From: Astrothelium macrocarpum
Taxonomy: Eukaryota; Ascomycota; Dothideomycetes; Trypetheliales; Trypetheliaceae
DNA length: 64,000 nt
Direction of reading: 5' to 3'
NCBI GenBank assembly: GCA_021030915.1
Contig: JAGEMR010000006.1
Span: 496,001 to 560,000 of the forward strand
Shown in pieces: positions 21,082 through 32,300 of the stretch. The translations under genes were made by a program, and so were the position numbers. Each line of letters opens with the position of its first letter. Position 1 is the first letter of the stretch. The notes beneath the pieces are model-generated. The model was not told where the DNA came from, ran no database searches, and was given only the letters and a program-made list of their open reading frames with translations.

Positions 21082-22536
21082 TCACACGTCCGCAGTGACT
21101 CCTGACAGTGTACCTGTTGCACTTCGTCTTATTCTCAATGCTTTTACTTCGGATTCTGCCAAGCCGGCTTCAAGATTCAATTCAGCCTCGCTCATTTGCC
21201 TTGTCTGCCGCATACGCTCCCATAGCATCCAAGCCGCGCAGATCAAAAACGTCAACAGCGTAAGTGGTATAGCAATTGTCCAATAGATCCAGAACCTTGT
21301 ACTTACAATTCTTTGCTGCTGCTGCGATGCAGAGTCGGTATTACTATTGCTAGAAGCGGGAGCAGCATCCCAATTGAAGATGGTCATGGAGAAAAGAGTT
21401 GCCACAAATGTTCCCGGGAGGAAACACATGGTCAGTACAGCGAGAATCTTCATGGAGAAAGAATCGCGCTGACTAGCTGAAGCTATTGTTTTGGTATCTT
21501 TTGCGAATTCGTGACTATGAATGGCATCATTTTGGGCAATGAGATTGAAGAGCTGAGTCAACGAGAAAGTGGTCAGTGTTTTGCAATGAACCCCCATTTT
21601 TGTTTCACGAAAGGAAAGGGGTTAACACACAGCGCTCAGCTGGACATTAGCACGTTGAACGAAAAACTCCACATCAACTTGCTGCATCTTGGCTCTACTT
21701 TGCATGAACATAACATGCTGCTTCAGTGCTTCACTACTCCCGGGGAGACTGTGATCCTCGAGATCTGTGATTTTCTGCAATATGAATTGGTTGAGATCCT
21801 GGATGACTTGGATCTTTCGTGAACCCGACGCTGATTTCGATGCACATCCACTCATTACGGCTGAAAGCGCTGACAGATCGCCATCTGCACGCGGTTCTCT
21901 GCGGCCTGACCAGCGATGAAACCCTGTTCTTACTTCTGTCTGTCGAACTTCTTGTTTGATTGTATTCTGGACAGTGTTGATTTCGGAACTCATCAGTACG
22001 CTACAGAGAAAAGCTGGCATCATATCATGATCCATAAACGGCCAGTCGATGGTGAGGAGGTCCCGAAGCGCGGATACCTGGGCATGACCAGCGAAGAATA
22101 CTCCCTGACTACACTGTTGAATGGGATCGCGAGACCAGAGAAGTATGATCTTGGGATGGTAGCAGAAACAGTAGCTGCGTACGTTGTGCTTTGGGACTCC
22201 CTGCGGCGGTAGAGACGCAGCGCCCGCAAAAGCTGTGCTGTAGTGATCATATGCTGATTTGAGACCGAAAACGTCGAGGACTTGGTGCAGTGAGGTGACA
22301 GAAATGTCATTGCGTAGCTCGACTGCATTACGATTGATGCAAACTATGCGGCAGGCAAGAGTGCGGCTCAACCAACTTGTTAAGTCATTCTCGGGAATAG
22401 TCTTGTAATGAGTTTTGAGCTCATTTGTATGGACGTCTTTCAATATCTCACAAACATCGATCTCCTTGCGGTTCGTGAAGAGATTGGGACCCCAAGTTTG
22501 TTCCGTGTGGCCGAGGTGTCGAAAGAGCTCATCCAT
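21082..22536 (-). CDS. CorA-like (Mg2+ transporter superfamily) membrane protein
   Basis: 458-residue protein of the fungal branch of CorA-like proteins. Exons 21631-22536 and 21082-21552, with a 78-nt intron between. The long N-terminal part is soluble. A coiled region (LNQFILQKITDLEDHSLPG ... MFMQSRAKMQQVDVEFFVQR) leads into the membrane part: the SFSMKILAVLTMCFLPGTFVATLFSM helix with the PGTFVATLFSM block typical of these fungal proteins, then FWIYWTIAIPLTLLTFLICAAW. The canonical GMN loop of true Mg2+ channels is not seen; the loop holds FNWDAAP. So transport is unproven. The start at 22536 is the first ATG, and an upstream exon cannot be excluded. Confidence 0.78.
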
Positions 22537-23334
22537 TTTAATTTGACAGATTATCGAGAACCCTCATGCAACAAAGCATCCAATACAGGTCAATGTCAAG
22601 AAGCAATATCGGAGTCAGCAAGGCTGTGCCTAACAGACGAAAGCAGACGCTGAGCTCGGTAAATTGTACCATTGTATTTATTCAAGCCAGAAACGCTATT
22701 GAGTACTGCAACGGGCCTGTTCATGATTTAATTAGTGTAATCTCATTCTTAGCAAAAGCTCAGTCTCGACTGGTACTAAAATGATGTGGCCACTCCGTAA
22801 ACGCTACAAGATGTTTTCGGTGTCGTTTATCTTATGGTGAAAGTTGAGAATAAAAAGGAAAAAAAATATTACATGATCGCCATGGCTTAGCAAGAGGTCA
22901 CCCGTGCGGATGAATTCGAAGTTCCGGTCTCCGAATACGTTACATAACTCCTGAATACTTTAGCATCCTGCTCTAACGCGCTCCTGGGTATCTTGACCTC
23001 AGCAATTGCTCAAATTTACTCTCGCTCATCGCATTTGAAATGGATTAGAGGATTTGCTCAGATTATATTGCTTTTCATCAGAGCTATATACAAATCGAAT
23101 TTCTGTAACTGGGTTCTCTTGTTGATGATAGGTCAAGCGTCAATATACAGGGGGTTGGTACAGAGAAAGGTAGAATCCCTTGATTCCAAACACGGTAATC
23201 TTGATTTCGCCAACCTAATTGAACGTCCCTGCAGAATGCTTGCAGTCGTTCTCTGATTGCATCGACTTGAGTTAAAATCGGATTACGGTACCTTCGAGAT
23301 CGGGTCCTTCGCGACGCTTTATAAATCAGCCACT
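22537..23334. other. Intergenic region
   Basis: AT-rich, with an A-run near 22850-22870. Reading frames on both strands are short and carry no domain. No gene seen. Confidence 0.4.
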
Positions 23335-24754
23335 TCACAGATTCTTCTTTTTGAGCCAATCTAATGCTAGCCCCGCAATCTCCAGATTATTCTTTTCCAT
23401 AAACACGAAGTGACTGTTCCCGTGCATTCCGACCGCCGGCAGATTCAACCACTCTGCATCTACGCCGGCCTGGCTCAACCACGCTGCAGTACAGTAATCA
23501 TACTGTGAGTGGTATCCCGCCTCGCTCGTCATCACCATCACGGGGAATTGTGCCAGATTCACCAGCTTCTTTGCTGGCTCCTGCTGTAGGGTGCACCCCA
23601 CAATATCCGCCGCGATCGGCGGTTGCACCTCCGTCTTCAAATCTGTTGCTGGATTCACCACAGCAGGCTCGTACTCTACAGGAAGTGTCGTCACACCCCA
23701 AACCTGGAACGTTGCTCCCACAGTCCCATTTGGTACAGCGATAGGCGGACCCGATGGCTCAATGGCGATGATGCCCTTGACGAGTTCTGGGCGCAGCTCG
23801 CCGATGCCGAAGCCGTAAGGGCCTGCTTGGGAGTGTGAAACGATGATGGCGGGACCGATGCGGTCGAGCAGGGCGGCGCCGCCGTGGCGGTTGTTGGCTT
23901 CGGATGATGTGACATTCTGTTGAGACTGGACCTGCGCGGCGTAAAGGGTGTCAAACGCCGGATCCTGGTTGGGAATGCCAGAGCCGGGCCATTGAGTGTG
24001 CAGTTTGGCTTGTGGCCATAGATTGAAGAGTTGTATGGTAGTGAAATATTCCTGGATATATTGTGCGGGCGGGATGGTTTGAGCGGAGTCATCAGGGAGC
24101 CAGGCGCTGCGACCACGTTGGGGCTGTAGCATACAATCAAAATACAGAACATAGAGAGGTTTAGTATGATTTTTACCTGGTCAATGAGATAGACTGTATA
24201 ACCTTGGCGTAGGAAGTAGGAAGCCCAGCCCTCCCGGCCATCAGGTGTGTTTAGCCAGTTCTGGTGCATGTTAGTTGCAAATGAGAGACTGCCAACGCGT
24301 TCAAAGATCCTCTCTAAAGTCTGATTTAAGAACTTTCGATAGGACTGGGACCATGAACTTGAATATTGAAGGATGCAACATAGGCTCTCTTTCACGTACT
24401 ATTCCTGTCTGTGCCACTCCGTGCCAGAAGACCAGTGGATACTTTTTGCTCGCATTTTGGGGCGTCAACTGCTCCACGTAAAGCTGATTAACCATGTACG
24501 TCCCACTTGTGCCGAATTTTCCACCTTCCTACACAACTTAGGTGAGTGAGATATCATTAAAAAGTTTTGTGAAAACATACTGGCTGTGTAGCATTTATGT
24601 ATTCTCCACCAACATACAAATAGTCGCGCTTTGCAAATACTTCTGGTGATGAATTGTTCACATAATTAGGAGGTGCTGGAGTGGGACCAATTGGCATAGC
24701 CCATGCAAAAGAAAACAAAGAACAGAGCAGAAAGATTGCACGCATACAATACAT
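23335..24754 (-). CDS. Secreted alpha/beta hydrolase
   Basis: 391-residue secreted serine hydrolase (esterase-like). Exons 24581-24754, 24400-24528, 24177-24260 and 23335-24123, each a multiple of three. Signal peptide at residues 1-19 (MYCMRAIFLLCSLFSFAWA); a second ATG three codons on would also work. After FAKRDYLYVGGEYINATQP come MVNQLYVEQLTPQ, the oxyanion segment LVFWHGVAQTG, NWLNTPDGREGWASYFLRQG, then PQRGRSAW. The nucleophile elbow is SHSQAG. The closing His is probably in MHGNSHFVF near the C-terminus, and an Asp/Glu acid lies in between. Family members are common in plant-associated fungi, but substrates are mostly unknown. Confidence 0.84.
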
Positions 24755-25538
24755 TGTGACAGAGAGGAGAAGTCCAGAAGCAAAACATGAACAGCATTCA
24801 ATCGAGAATGATAATTTATACCTTTCACCGGAAATGCAAGCATGGATCGTCATCCCGCATTTGAAGCTGGTACCAGTACCGATCTAAGCCAATGATGTAC
24901 ATGGATGAGACGGCATAGCTTAGAGGAAGAGTCTAAAGATAGAGGAGCAAATGCCGAAGACTTAGCTTGACTCGCATCTAAATTGGATTGGACAAGTGTG
25001 CAGAGCTTGATTGCTATGACCCAAGTGTCAGACTACGAGCGCAAGCTGTCAGCCGTACAATCTCGAATCATCATCAGATAATTGAGATAGCTGGGTGTCG
25101 GCCTTGGCTAGGGATCTGTGGGTGAAAATGTTATGCCGGAAAATGAGAGGAGAGGTGCCTTAGGCTTGGAATAATTGGACGAAGTAAGATGACGTAGAGT
25201 TTGCGGTAGCTAAATTTCTGGAGCCCATTTGGTTGCCACAATTGGCTAGTCTAGCTCATTTCAACTCGGTCTCATAACATTTGGTAGCTAGAAATTGAAG
25301 AGCTGATATGAAGCAGCCATCGGGGCGACCAAGTTCCGGATGGTCTCGTCTTGTTATAACAGAGCTTGTGTTTGTTAAGGGTAAGATTAAACTAAACCAT
25401 GAATGATAGGTTATGAACGCTGGTCCGTGCACGAGGTGCTGCGGGTCTCTAGATGTTTTTTTGAGCCGCCTGCAACGACCGCACAACATGATACTAAATT
25501 TGAGTGCATCCCAGCGGACGAGCAGGAATTGAAGAACC
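24755..25538. other. Divergent promoter region
   Basis: Lies between the secreted hydrolase (-) and NOP13 (+). No further gene seen. Confidence 0.45.
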
Positions 25539-26876
25539 ATGGGTGAAATACTCGGCGAGATCGTGTCGGATACAGAATCGCTTACAGCTGAGCTGCCTGT
25601 CCGCTCTTCCAAAAAACGTGGCAGAGATACAGCCGCTGTTGACGAAATAGAAGTCGATATAAATGCGCCAGAACCGCCTTCGAAGAGAGCAAAGCGCAGA
25701 GCAAAAAGGGGCAAACAGACCACCTCCAAGGATAACGCCAATGCAAGGGCTCTCTCCCGTCACGGTATATCTGCCTCCGAACTGGTTTCCTCCCCTTCTC
25801 CTTCCCTCTCCGATTTCGAAAACCCAGTCTCTCACAATACCACGTCCGCTTCCCCGAAGGCAGTCTATGGCGTGTGGATCGGTAACTTGCCTTTCACATG
25901 CACGCCTGCCTCACTTCGCTCCTTCCTTACCAGCGCGTCATCTTCTATCACCGACACATCCATAACTCGTATCCATATGCCTGCCCCTGCTTCTAGCGCC
26001 ACCAAGTCTGCTGTTAAATCCTACAACAAAGGCTTCGCATACGTAGATTTTGTGACAACGGAGGCACAAGCAACAGCGATCGCTCTAAGTGAGACGGAGA
26101 TGGGAGGGCGCAAGCTATTGATCAAGAGCGCCAACGATTTCCATGGACGCCCGGAGAAGTCTGAAAACACGAACGGCGACGGGAGCAAGGTTTCCAAGAC
26201 AGCAAAGATAGCAGGGGGAGGAATCGGTCATCCACCAAGCAAACGCGTGTTTGTGGGCAACCTGGGATATGATATGACGGCTCCTGACCTACGGCAAAAC
26301 TTTGCGCACTGTGGTGAAATTCTGGATGTTCACTGTGCAACATTTGAGGATTCGGGAAGGTCGAAAGGATACGCATGGGTGACGTTTGCAACGGTAGAGG
26401 CGGCTGGGGCGGCAGTGAGGGGATGGTGCAAAATTAGCATGGAAGTGGGCGATGGTGCAGAGGGAGACAAGAGAGAGAAGAAACAGAAGTGGTTTGTCAA
26501 TCGAATACATGGTCGGCAAATTCGATGCGAGTTTGCTGAAGACTCGACGGTCCGGTACAAAAGGCGGTTTGGGAAATCAACCAAAGATGTCCGTGGAGAA
26601 GATAGGGAGAACGGAGACACCAGAAGCCATGGAGATTCACATTCTGGCCAGCCCTTGGTCGAGCAGCACCAGGAAACTGATGGATCTTTCGGGTCGGGAA
26701 ACATTGGTACTGATTCTAACCCTAAGATGGCCCAACGAAGAACGGAAACTCGCTCTTATGGGAACAGAAGAAAGGTCGACGCACGCACAATTCCCCCAGG
26801 TGCCGCCCTTGCTCAAGCTCCAAGAGGAAACATGGGAATTATTCAAGGTCAAGGCACGAAAATTAGGTTCGATTAA
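25539..26876 (+). CDS. NOP13: Nucleolar RNA-binding protein Nop13
   Basis: Single-exon 445-residue protein with two RRMs, matching yeast Nop13, a nucleolar protein of pre-60S particles. The acidic/basic N-terminus includes a bipartite-like nuclear signal (PPSKRAKRRAKRGK). RRM1 starts near residue 110 (GVWIGNLPFTCTPASLRSFL; RNP1-like KGFAYVDF). The linker LLIKSANDFHGRPEK is a family hallmark. RRM2 starts near 236 (RVFVGNLGYDMTAPDLRQNF; RNP1 KGYAWVTF). The C-terminal tail is disordered and rich in Gly, Arg and Asn. The ATG at 25539 has good context (accATGG). Confidence 0.88.
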   Translation: MGEILGEIVSDTESLTAELPVRSSKKRGRDTAAVDEIEVDINAPEPPSKRAKRRAKRGKQTTSKDNANARALSRHGISASELVSSPSPSLSDFENPVSHNTTSASPKAVYGVWIGNLPFTCTPASLRSFLTSASSSITDTSITRIHMPAPASSATKSAVKSYNKGFAYVDFVTTEAQATAIALSETEMGGRKLLIKSANDFHGRPEKSENTNGDGSKVSKTAKIAGGGIGHPPSKRVFVGNLGYDMTAPDLRQNFAHCGEILDVHCATFEDSGRSKGYAWVTFATVEAAGAAVRGWCKISMEVGDGAEGDKREKKQKWFVNRIHGRQIRCEFAEDSTVRYKRRFGKSTKDVRGEDRENGDTRSHGDSHSGQPLVEQHQETDGSFGSGNIGTDSNPKMAQRRTETRSYGNRRKVDARTIPPGAALAQAPRGNMGIIQGQGTKIRFD

Positions 26877-27613
26877 CCTTTCGATAGTGAGGTAAGTAGT
26901 TATATACAAAGAAGTGCGAATCATGGATCGAGTCGTGAACACCGCTTGTCTGGCGATTTTGGGGGCTACGGTGAATACACATCAAGTGCAGAGATCCTTT
27001 AGCTCAGCTTCGTCACTAGATTGCTCTTTCGTCGGATAAGAAAGTTGTGGAAATCTGTCTGATCAACAGGTAGAGTCACAGGTACCGGATGCAGGTACTG
27101 CAGGAGATCATGAAGGATACGGAAACGGATTTGAAATTTTGTTCTGACAAGCTTACGGTCTCATGAAGCGCTTTTACCTAGGCATAAGCAAACCACACCA
27201 CTAGACCCGTTTCAGCCCAGCTTTGACGAGTCATTGATTACCGGAGCCGACATAGCAGTTGCGATAGGCATGAGCGCAACCTGTTATTGGTAGAATGCTC
27301 CATAAGTAGTCATTGCTGCAATTATTCAATACTCAGCTCCCACTGCGCAGTCTCGGCACGAGCTCGGAAATTGTATATTCATCCAGCGTGAAGTATATTC
27401 ATAGCCCTATCGTGAAGGTCGCAGCATCTGATTTCTAAGTCTTATCATTTCCCTGATCCGGTCTAGTATATAGTCTCTACCACAGTAGAGCAAACTCTTC
27501 GCCAGCTTGGCTACTGCCAATATAAAGATGGCTCGCCCTCAGGATCACATTGCGCAGATAGCTCTATCTACTGAGGAATTCGTTCAGCCGAAGAGTTTCT
27601 ACTTACTATTGTC
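26877..27613. other. Intergenic region
   Basis: 3' flank of NOP13 and promoter of the cupin gene. No gene recognised on either strand. Confidence 0.4.
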
Positions 27614-27961
27614 ATGTCTCAACCATCGTCCAACACCGTGATTAAACGCACCATCGTCCAGACTCTCCCAATCCCCAATCTACCGGGCTATGAGTCGCGC
27701 CTCGTCAAGCTCGAGTACTCACCTGGCACTGTCGCGCCACTTCATAACCATCCCGTCGCCGCCACAGGTATCGTAATCGAAGGAGACGTTCTTTCGCAAT
27801 GGGAAGGAGGCGAAATTGAACGCTACACAGCCGGCGACAGCTTCATCGATTTCGGAGAGAAATTGCATCTGAGGAGCGAGAATGTGAATGCAGATAGGCC
27901 GCTGGTTATGGTGATGAGCTATGTAATAAAGGTGGGAGAGCCGAATGTGAAGATGGCTTGA
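27614..27961 (+). CDS. Small cupin-domain protein
   Basis: 115-residue single-domain cupin. The first cupin motif appears as SPGTVAPLHNHPVAATGIVIEG, giving the metal-ligand pair HxH and a Glu (GIVIEGDV), and the second as AGDSFIDFGEKLHLRSENV with a conserved His. Such proteins bind a metal and act as dioxygenases, isomerases or sensors; the substrate cannot be told. No signal peptide or introns. Start MSQPSS at the only suitable ATG. Confidence 0.8.
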   Translation: MSQPSSNTVIKRTIVQTLPIPNLPGYESRLVKLEYSPGTVAPLHNHPVAATGIVIEGDVLSQWEGGEIERYTAGDSFIDFGEKLHLRSENVNADRPLVMVMSYVIKVGEPNVKMA

Positions 27962-28756
27962 CATGCATCCACCCGACAACAGTTGACATAACCTGGCAAT
28001 CGAATAGAAGAGTCGGTATCAAACTCATCTTGTTGATATGATAGTTTGTAATTCAATTAACACAACTACCCCATCGTTATGGGAGCCGTGATTAAGATCG
28101 AGTAGAGTTTGAGTAAATTTGGGCAATGCCTGAACCTACTTGAGCCTACCTGAGCCAACTCAAGCCGGCCTAAGCCAACTGATGCGCGACCCTGTGATGC
28201 AGCTACTTTTAGCCTATCGCAAGTCTCGCTTATCCAGGTTACGAACGCGGTCGTTTTTACTCTCGAGAACAAACAAAACTTCACTGCAAAATTCAATTTG
28301 AACTCTGACATATGTGCTGAATCTCATGGTCGGAATTGCTCTAGGCTGACCACATTTCTTAAGAACAATGGAATCTGAACACGCATATACAACCTCACTC
28401 GAATCTGAACAAATTAATCCGCTAGACTCCGACATTTTCCCCCTGACAAGCTTGCGAAAAGCTGAAAGCAGTGCTACATTAGACGTCAAAAAGCCTCAAC
28501 ATAGTAGTCCATTAGAATCCAATACATCTGTACACCGTTGCGTTGAGAAGCAAGTGACTGTAAAACGAATGAGTATATCTGAAAGCGAAACATTGCCCAA
28601 AATTCTATACATCGTCCTCGATTCCATATTATACTACCGCAAATATCGACCATTTTCACTAGCACATAGCGTCGAAGCAGGCATTTGATTGAACGACTCG
28701 CAAATGATAGTGTTTGCTTTTCCTTCCTCAAACGTATCTGGAATCTGACCCGGCGA
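27962..28756. other. Intergenic region with a decamer repeat
   Basis: Apart from the repeat array at 28131-28180 the region shows a 106-codon plus-strand reading frame (28368-28688, ATG start) with no domain and duplicated GAATCTGAAC near its start. I do not count it as a gene. Confidence 0.35.
28131..28180. repeat. Five diverged 10-bp tandem repeats
   Basis: Five decamers in register with consensus TGAGCCNACY: TGAACCTACT, TGAGCCTACC, TGAGCCAACT, CAAGCCGGCC, TAAGCCAACT. Probably a decaying minisatellite. Confidence 0.7.
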
Positions 28757-29291
28757 TCAGCTGGGCGGATCCGAATTGCTTGTAACTGACGTTGACAAAG
28801 TCGTTGGTTGGGACGACGTTGATACACTTGAAGTATTATTCAAAGAAATAGTAGTTGAAGATGCAGAAATCGATGATTGTGATGACTGTGAAGGTGCCCA
28901 CGGATTGGTGGGCGCATATCCAACTGCTGTAGTCGACTGGTTCCCGTTCAAGGACACTGGGTCTGCACAATTGATACCATCTTGGAGATCATTTGGGTTG
29001 ATCAAACACATGCAGCCCGTCAAGTTGTATTCGCCTATCGGCGACTTGAATTGATGGTCGCGCAAGACGGGAAAGCTGGTGGCAGTGGCATTCACATTTT
29101 TTATGTTGTCAACGAACTGCTCTATGTCGACAAGCTGTTGCCGCTGAGAGTCAACTGGAGAAGTGTTGTTATTGCGCTTGATTCTCGATGATGAAGACTG
29201 GGGACTGGTACAGAAACCTAAACAAAGTGACTTATCAGCAGTATTCTTACGAAAAGATGAAACACAGATGAAAAAGAGCGCGAAAGGCCAT
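28757..29291 (-). CDS. Secreted Ser/Thr-rich protein
   Basis: 162-residue predicted secreted protein I do not recognise. Exons 29251-29291 and 28757-29204 around a 46-nt intron. The spliced start is MAFRALFHLCFIFSPQSSSS, a plausible signal peptide. The middle has the NNT, NAT and NLT N-glycosylation sequons and two Cys in TGCMCLINPNDLQDGINC. The last 55 residues are almost all Ser, Thr, Asn and Pro (SVSTSSQPTTLSTSVTSNS), as in O-glycosylated wall proteins. No GPI signal is clear. Its start codon lies only 33 bp from the stop of the tandem subtilase, on the same strand. Confidence 0.6.
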
Positions 29292-29324
29292 TGAGACTAA
29301 TGCGATGTACATACCATCATAAGC

Positions 29325-32300
29325 TCAGTTGTAAGCTGTGAGTATTGAACTCACAATATCACTTGCATAACTGAGATGGTTCGCGGGAAAGTCCAGGATT
29401 GCACCACCTCTTCCGTAAAGCGGAGTCTGAGTGTTGAGTTCATGGCCCATGTCAATAATTTTCTGCTTCACAGCCATGTTAAAATTCTCTGCGTTCATCA
29501 CAGAATCCATGTCTGGGTTGTTTAGGGCTAATAAATACTAGAGCAGCGGAGTCAGTTTAAGTCGCTTCGCGTCCTTGAACAAGACTTACCGCTACAAGTC
29601 CGGCAACAGATGGCGTAGCAAGGCTCGTCCCACCAGAGAAATCAAACCCGATTTGTGTCTGCTCAGTTGCACCAGGGATATCCTCCAGCCGAGCGTTTCT
29701 AGCCTTCTTCACGTTGTCTGCGAGCGCAGAAATCGTGATCGATCCTGCGCCTCCATTCGCTGCGATTTTGGGAGTTGTCCGAATGTACAGAGTACCGTTA
29801 AACTCGATACCACCAACAGCGATGAGCTCGTTTTCATCTGTTCCTAGGCAACTAGGTCCCGCGAAGTCAAGGGAATACGGTTGGGGATTATTGATATTCG
29901 TTGGCTTGCTCTTAAGGGGTGGGTACGAGTCAGGACGATACCAATAATTCCCCCAATTTCCAGCTGCCCAAACGACAATAATTTGATTTGCCTTGCACTG
30001 TTCAATAAATTGTTCCCAGAGCGCAAGAGAGACGTCACGAGTGAATCCATAATCATCGAGCCGTGGCCCAGAAGATACTTGGAATGTGTACGAGAAATTA
30101 ATAACGGCCTTCTTATTTTTTGGTGGACCCAAGCCGAGCTGCCTTACATCGTCAACGATGTACTCCATGGCATCCGTTAAATGAGCGGGATCAGGACTGA
30201 GAGGCACCTCATATCGGCGGGTTGCCGGGTTCTGAGTGGGTACAGTCCATCGCACTATGAACAGATCTGCACGGGGTACAACCCCAATAGTCGCTCCACC
30301 GATGATCGAGGCAACCGAATTTCCATGTCCCTCGTAGTAGCCAGCATCATCATTCCAGTTCATTTCATCCCAATAGATATCTTGGTTGTAATCGGAACCA
30401 CCTGACTCAAAATCTTCCGTCACGCCTTCCTCGTCGCTGTGTATGGGCGGTGTCGACCAAGGATGGACATTATCCAGCGGTCGATTTTTGTACTCTTCAT
30501 GATCTGAGTTGTAACCTGAGTCTAGTACATATACTGAGATACCTTCGCCAAGCGACGGATCATGCAAGTAGCCTTCTGAATTCATGCTTGCATCGTTGTT
30601 CGAATCACGACTCAAGATCTGTAATTGTGGAGCTGCAGGTTGGAGGATATCAAACTGTGGGTTCGCTCCATATGAAGTTCCAGCTCGTTCCTCGATACTA
30701 TCCGCACTTATGTTCATAGTTGACAGACCGACAGCAGTGATGTTGGTGTTTTTGCGTAACGACTGCGCCTTTTGAACGGTAAGAAACATGTTTGCAACAT
30801 GAAAATTCGGGAAATGGTTCAACCTAGTATAGGCATTGAAACAATCTGTGGTATTGTATTCGGCTATGTATGCGTCAAACCACTCTTGAGAAATGTCCCA
30901 CCCGCTCACAATCATCCATTGCTTAAGAGCAGTATTAGTGTCAAAGGAGGCCGAAACGAAATCCGGATCATTGGAGGGGAACGGTGGGCAGGTGGGAGAC
31001 TTTGAAGTCTTTGTTGGCGCTGGAGTAGAAGAGATCGAGAGTGTCGTTGGGGTGCTGACAGTCGCTTTTGTAATGGGACATGCGGCGGTGAACAAACTCC
31101 AGTAGCTTGGCTGCACAGTCCCGTTAGAAATAACTGGTGCACTGGTAGCGGTGAGGTCTGGAAGCATGGAAGCATTGTTTTCTGAAACAACATTGTCTGA
31201 AATGGTATTGTTTACCAGAATTGTATAATCTGACATAGTGTCGTTTCCAAGAAACAGATTGTCTGGCTCAGATTGTGTGCTTTGCTTATCGCGCTTAGCC
31301 TTTGGTGGCGGACTCAAATCGCTATTACAAAAGTCTTTCCAAGCCCCGTTGTAAGCAGCTTTGAAACTGCTGGGCATCGAATTACCATAATTTAGCGCAC
31401 TCGCCGGAAAACTTATTTGCTTGTTGTCAGGCAGTCGCTGCCAAGCATTGGATTGGATGTATTGCTTCACATCGTGGACGAAGTTCTCAGATTCTGCCAG
31501 ATTCGTGATGCTGTCTGGTAGACCAAGCGTGTATGCAACTAAACCGGAAATCACTCCCGCTGAGAAACTGCAGCCCTGGAAAAGCCCGGTCTCAACATTT
31601 GAATCAGCTACCGCAACTCGGATTTGAGAAGCCAAAGCATATACAGAGATTGGCTCCTTTCCAGGAGTAGTTACTGGTGTAGTAGGAACGTATAACGAGC
31701 CATTAGGGTTGACACCACCGACCACAATCAGATCTGGATATTCAGTAGCAAGGTTTTGTGGCATTTCGAAATCTGAATTCCATGGCGTTGACGGGAAAGA
31801 TGGCTTAAGTTTGTATCGCTGATTGGAAGGTCCAGCTGCCCATTGGTTGCCATAGTTGCCTGATGCAAGAACCACGACAATTTCATCTTCCTCACACATC
31901 TCTAGGAATTTTGCCCACAGGGCCTCGAATTTGTACATTGTATGAACGTTATCAGCTGGCAACATGTAAGATAGATTGACAACAGCCTTACGCTGTAGGC
32001 CTTTTTTCTTGATGTCTGTTATGATATAGGCTAGGGTCTTTCGCCAGGACAAAATGGAAGGTTCTTTGATTTCGGCCGGTGCGTCCGGTAAAGCCTTGCC
32101 TGTCGAAAATCCATTAAATAGTTTGATCATGACTAAGTTGGCTCGGCTTGCAACGCCAATGTTTTTTCCGACAGCGACAGACGCGACACCAGTACCGTGT
32201 CCTCTGAATACCCGCAAATCGGGGTTCCAGTCACTATATTCTTTGAGCGCATCGGGGCCACTGTCCGGCATGTCAGGCCCATACCTTGACCATGAATTCG

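Noticed and set aside
26452..26942. Frames overlapping the 3' end of NOP13
   Set aside because: The NOP13 frame with its RRMs explains the region; the others are low-complexity shadows.
28368..28688. 106-codon ATG frame with an internal ESE/SLES repeat
   Set aside because: Short, Ser/Glu-rich, no domain and no sign of introns or conserved start context; probably chance.
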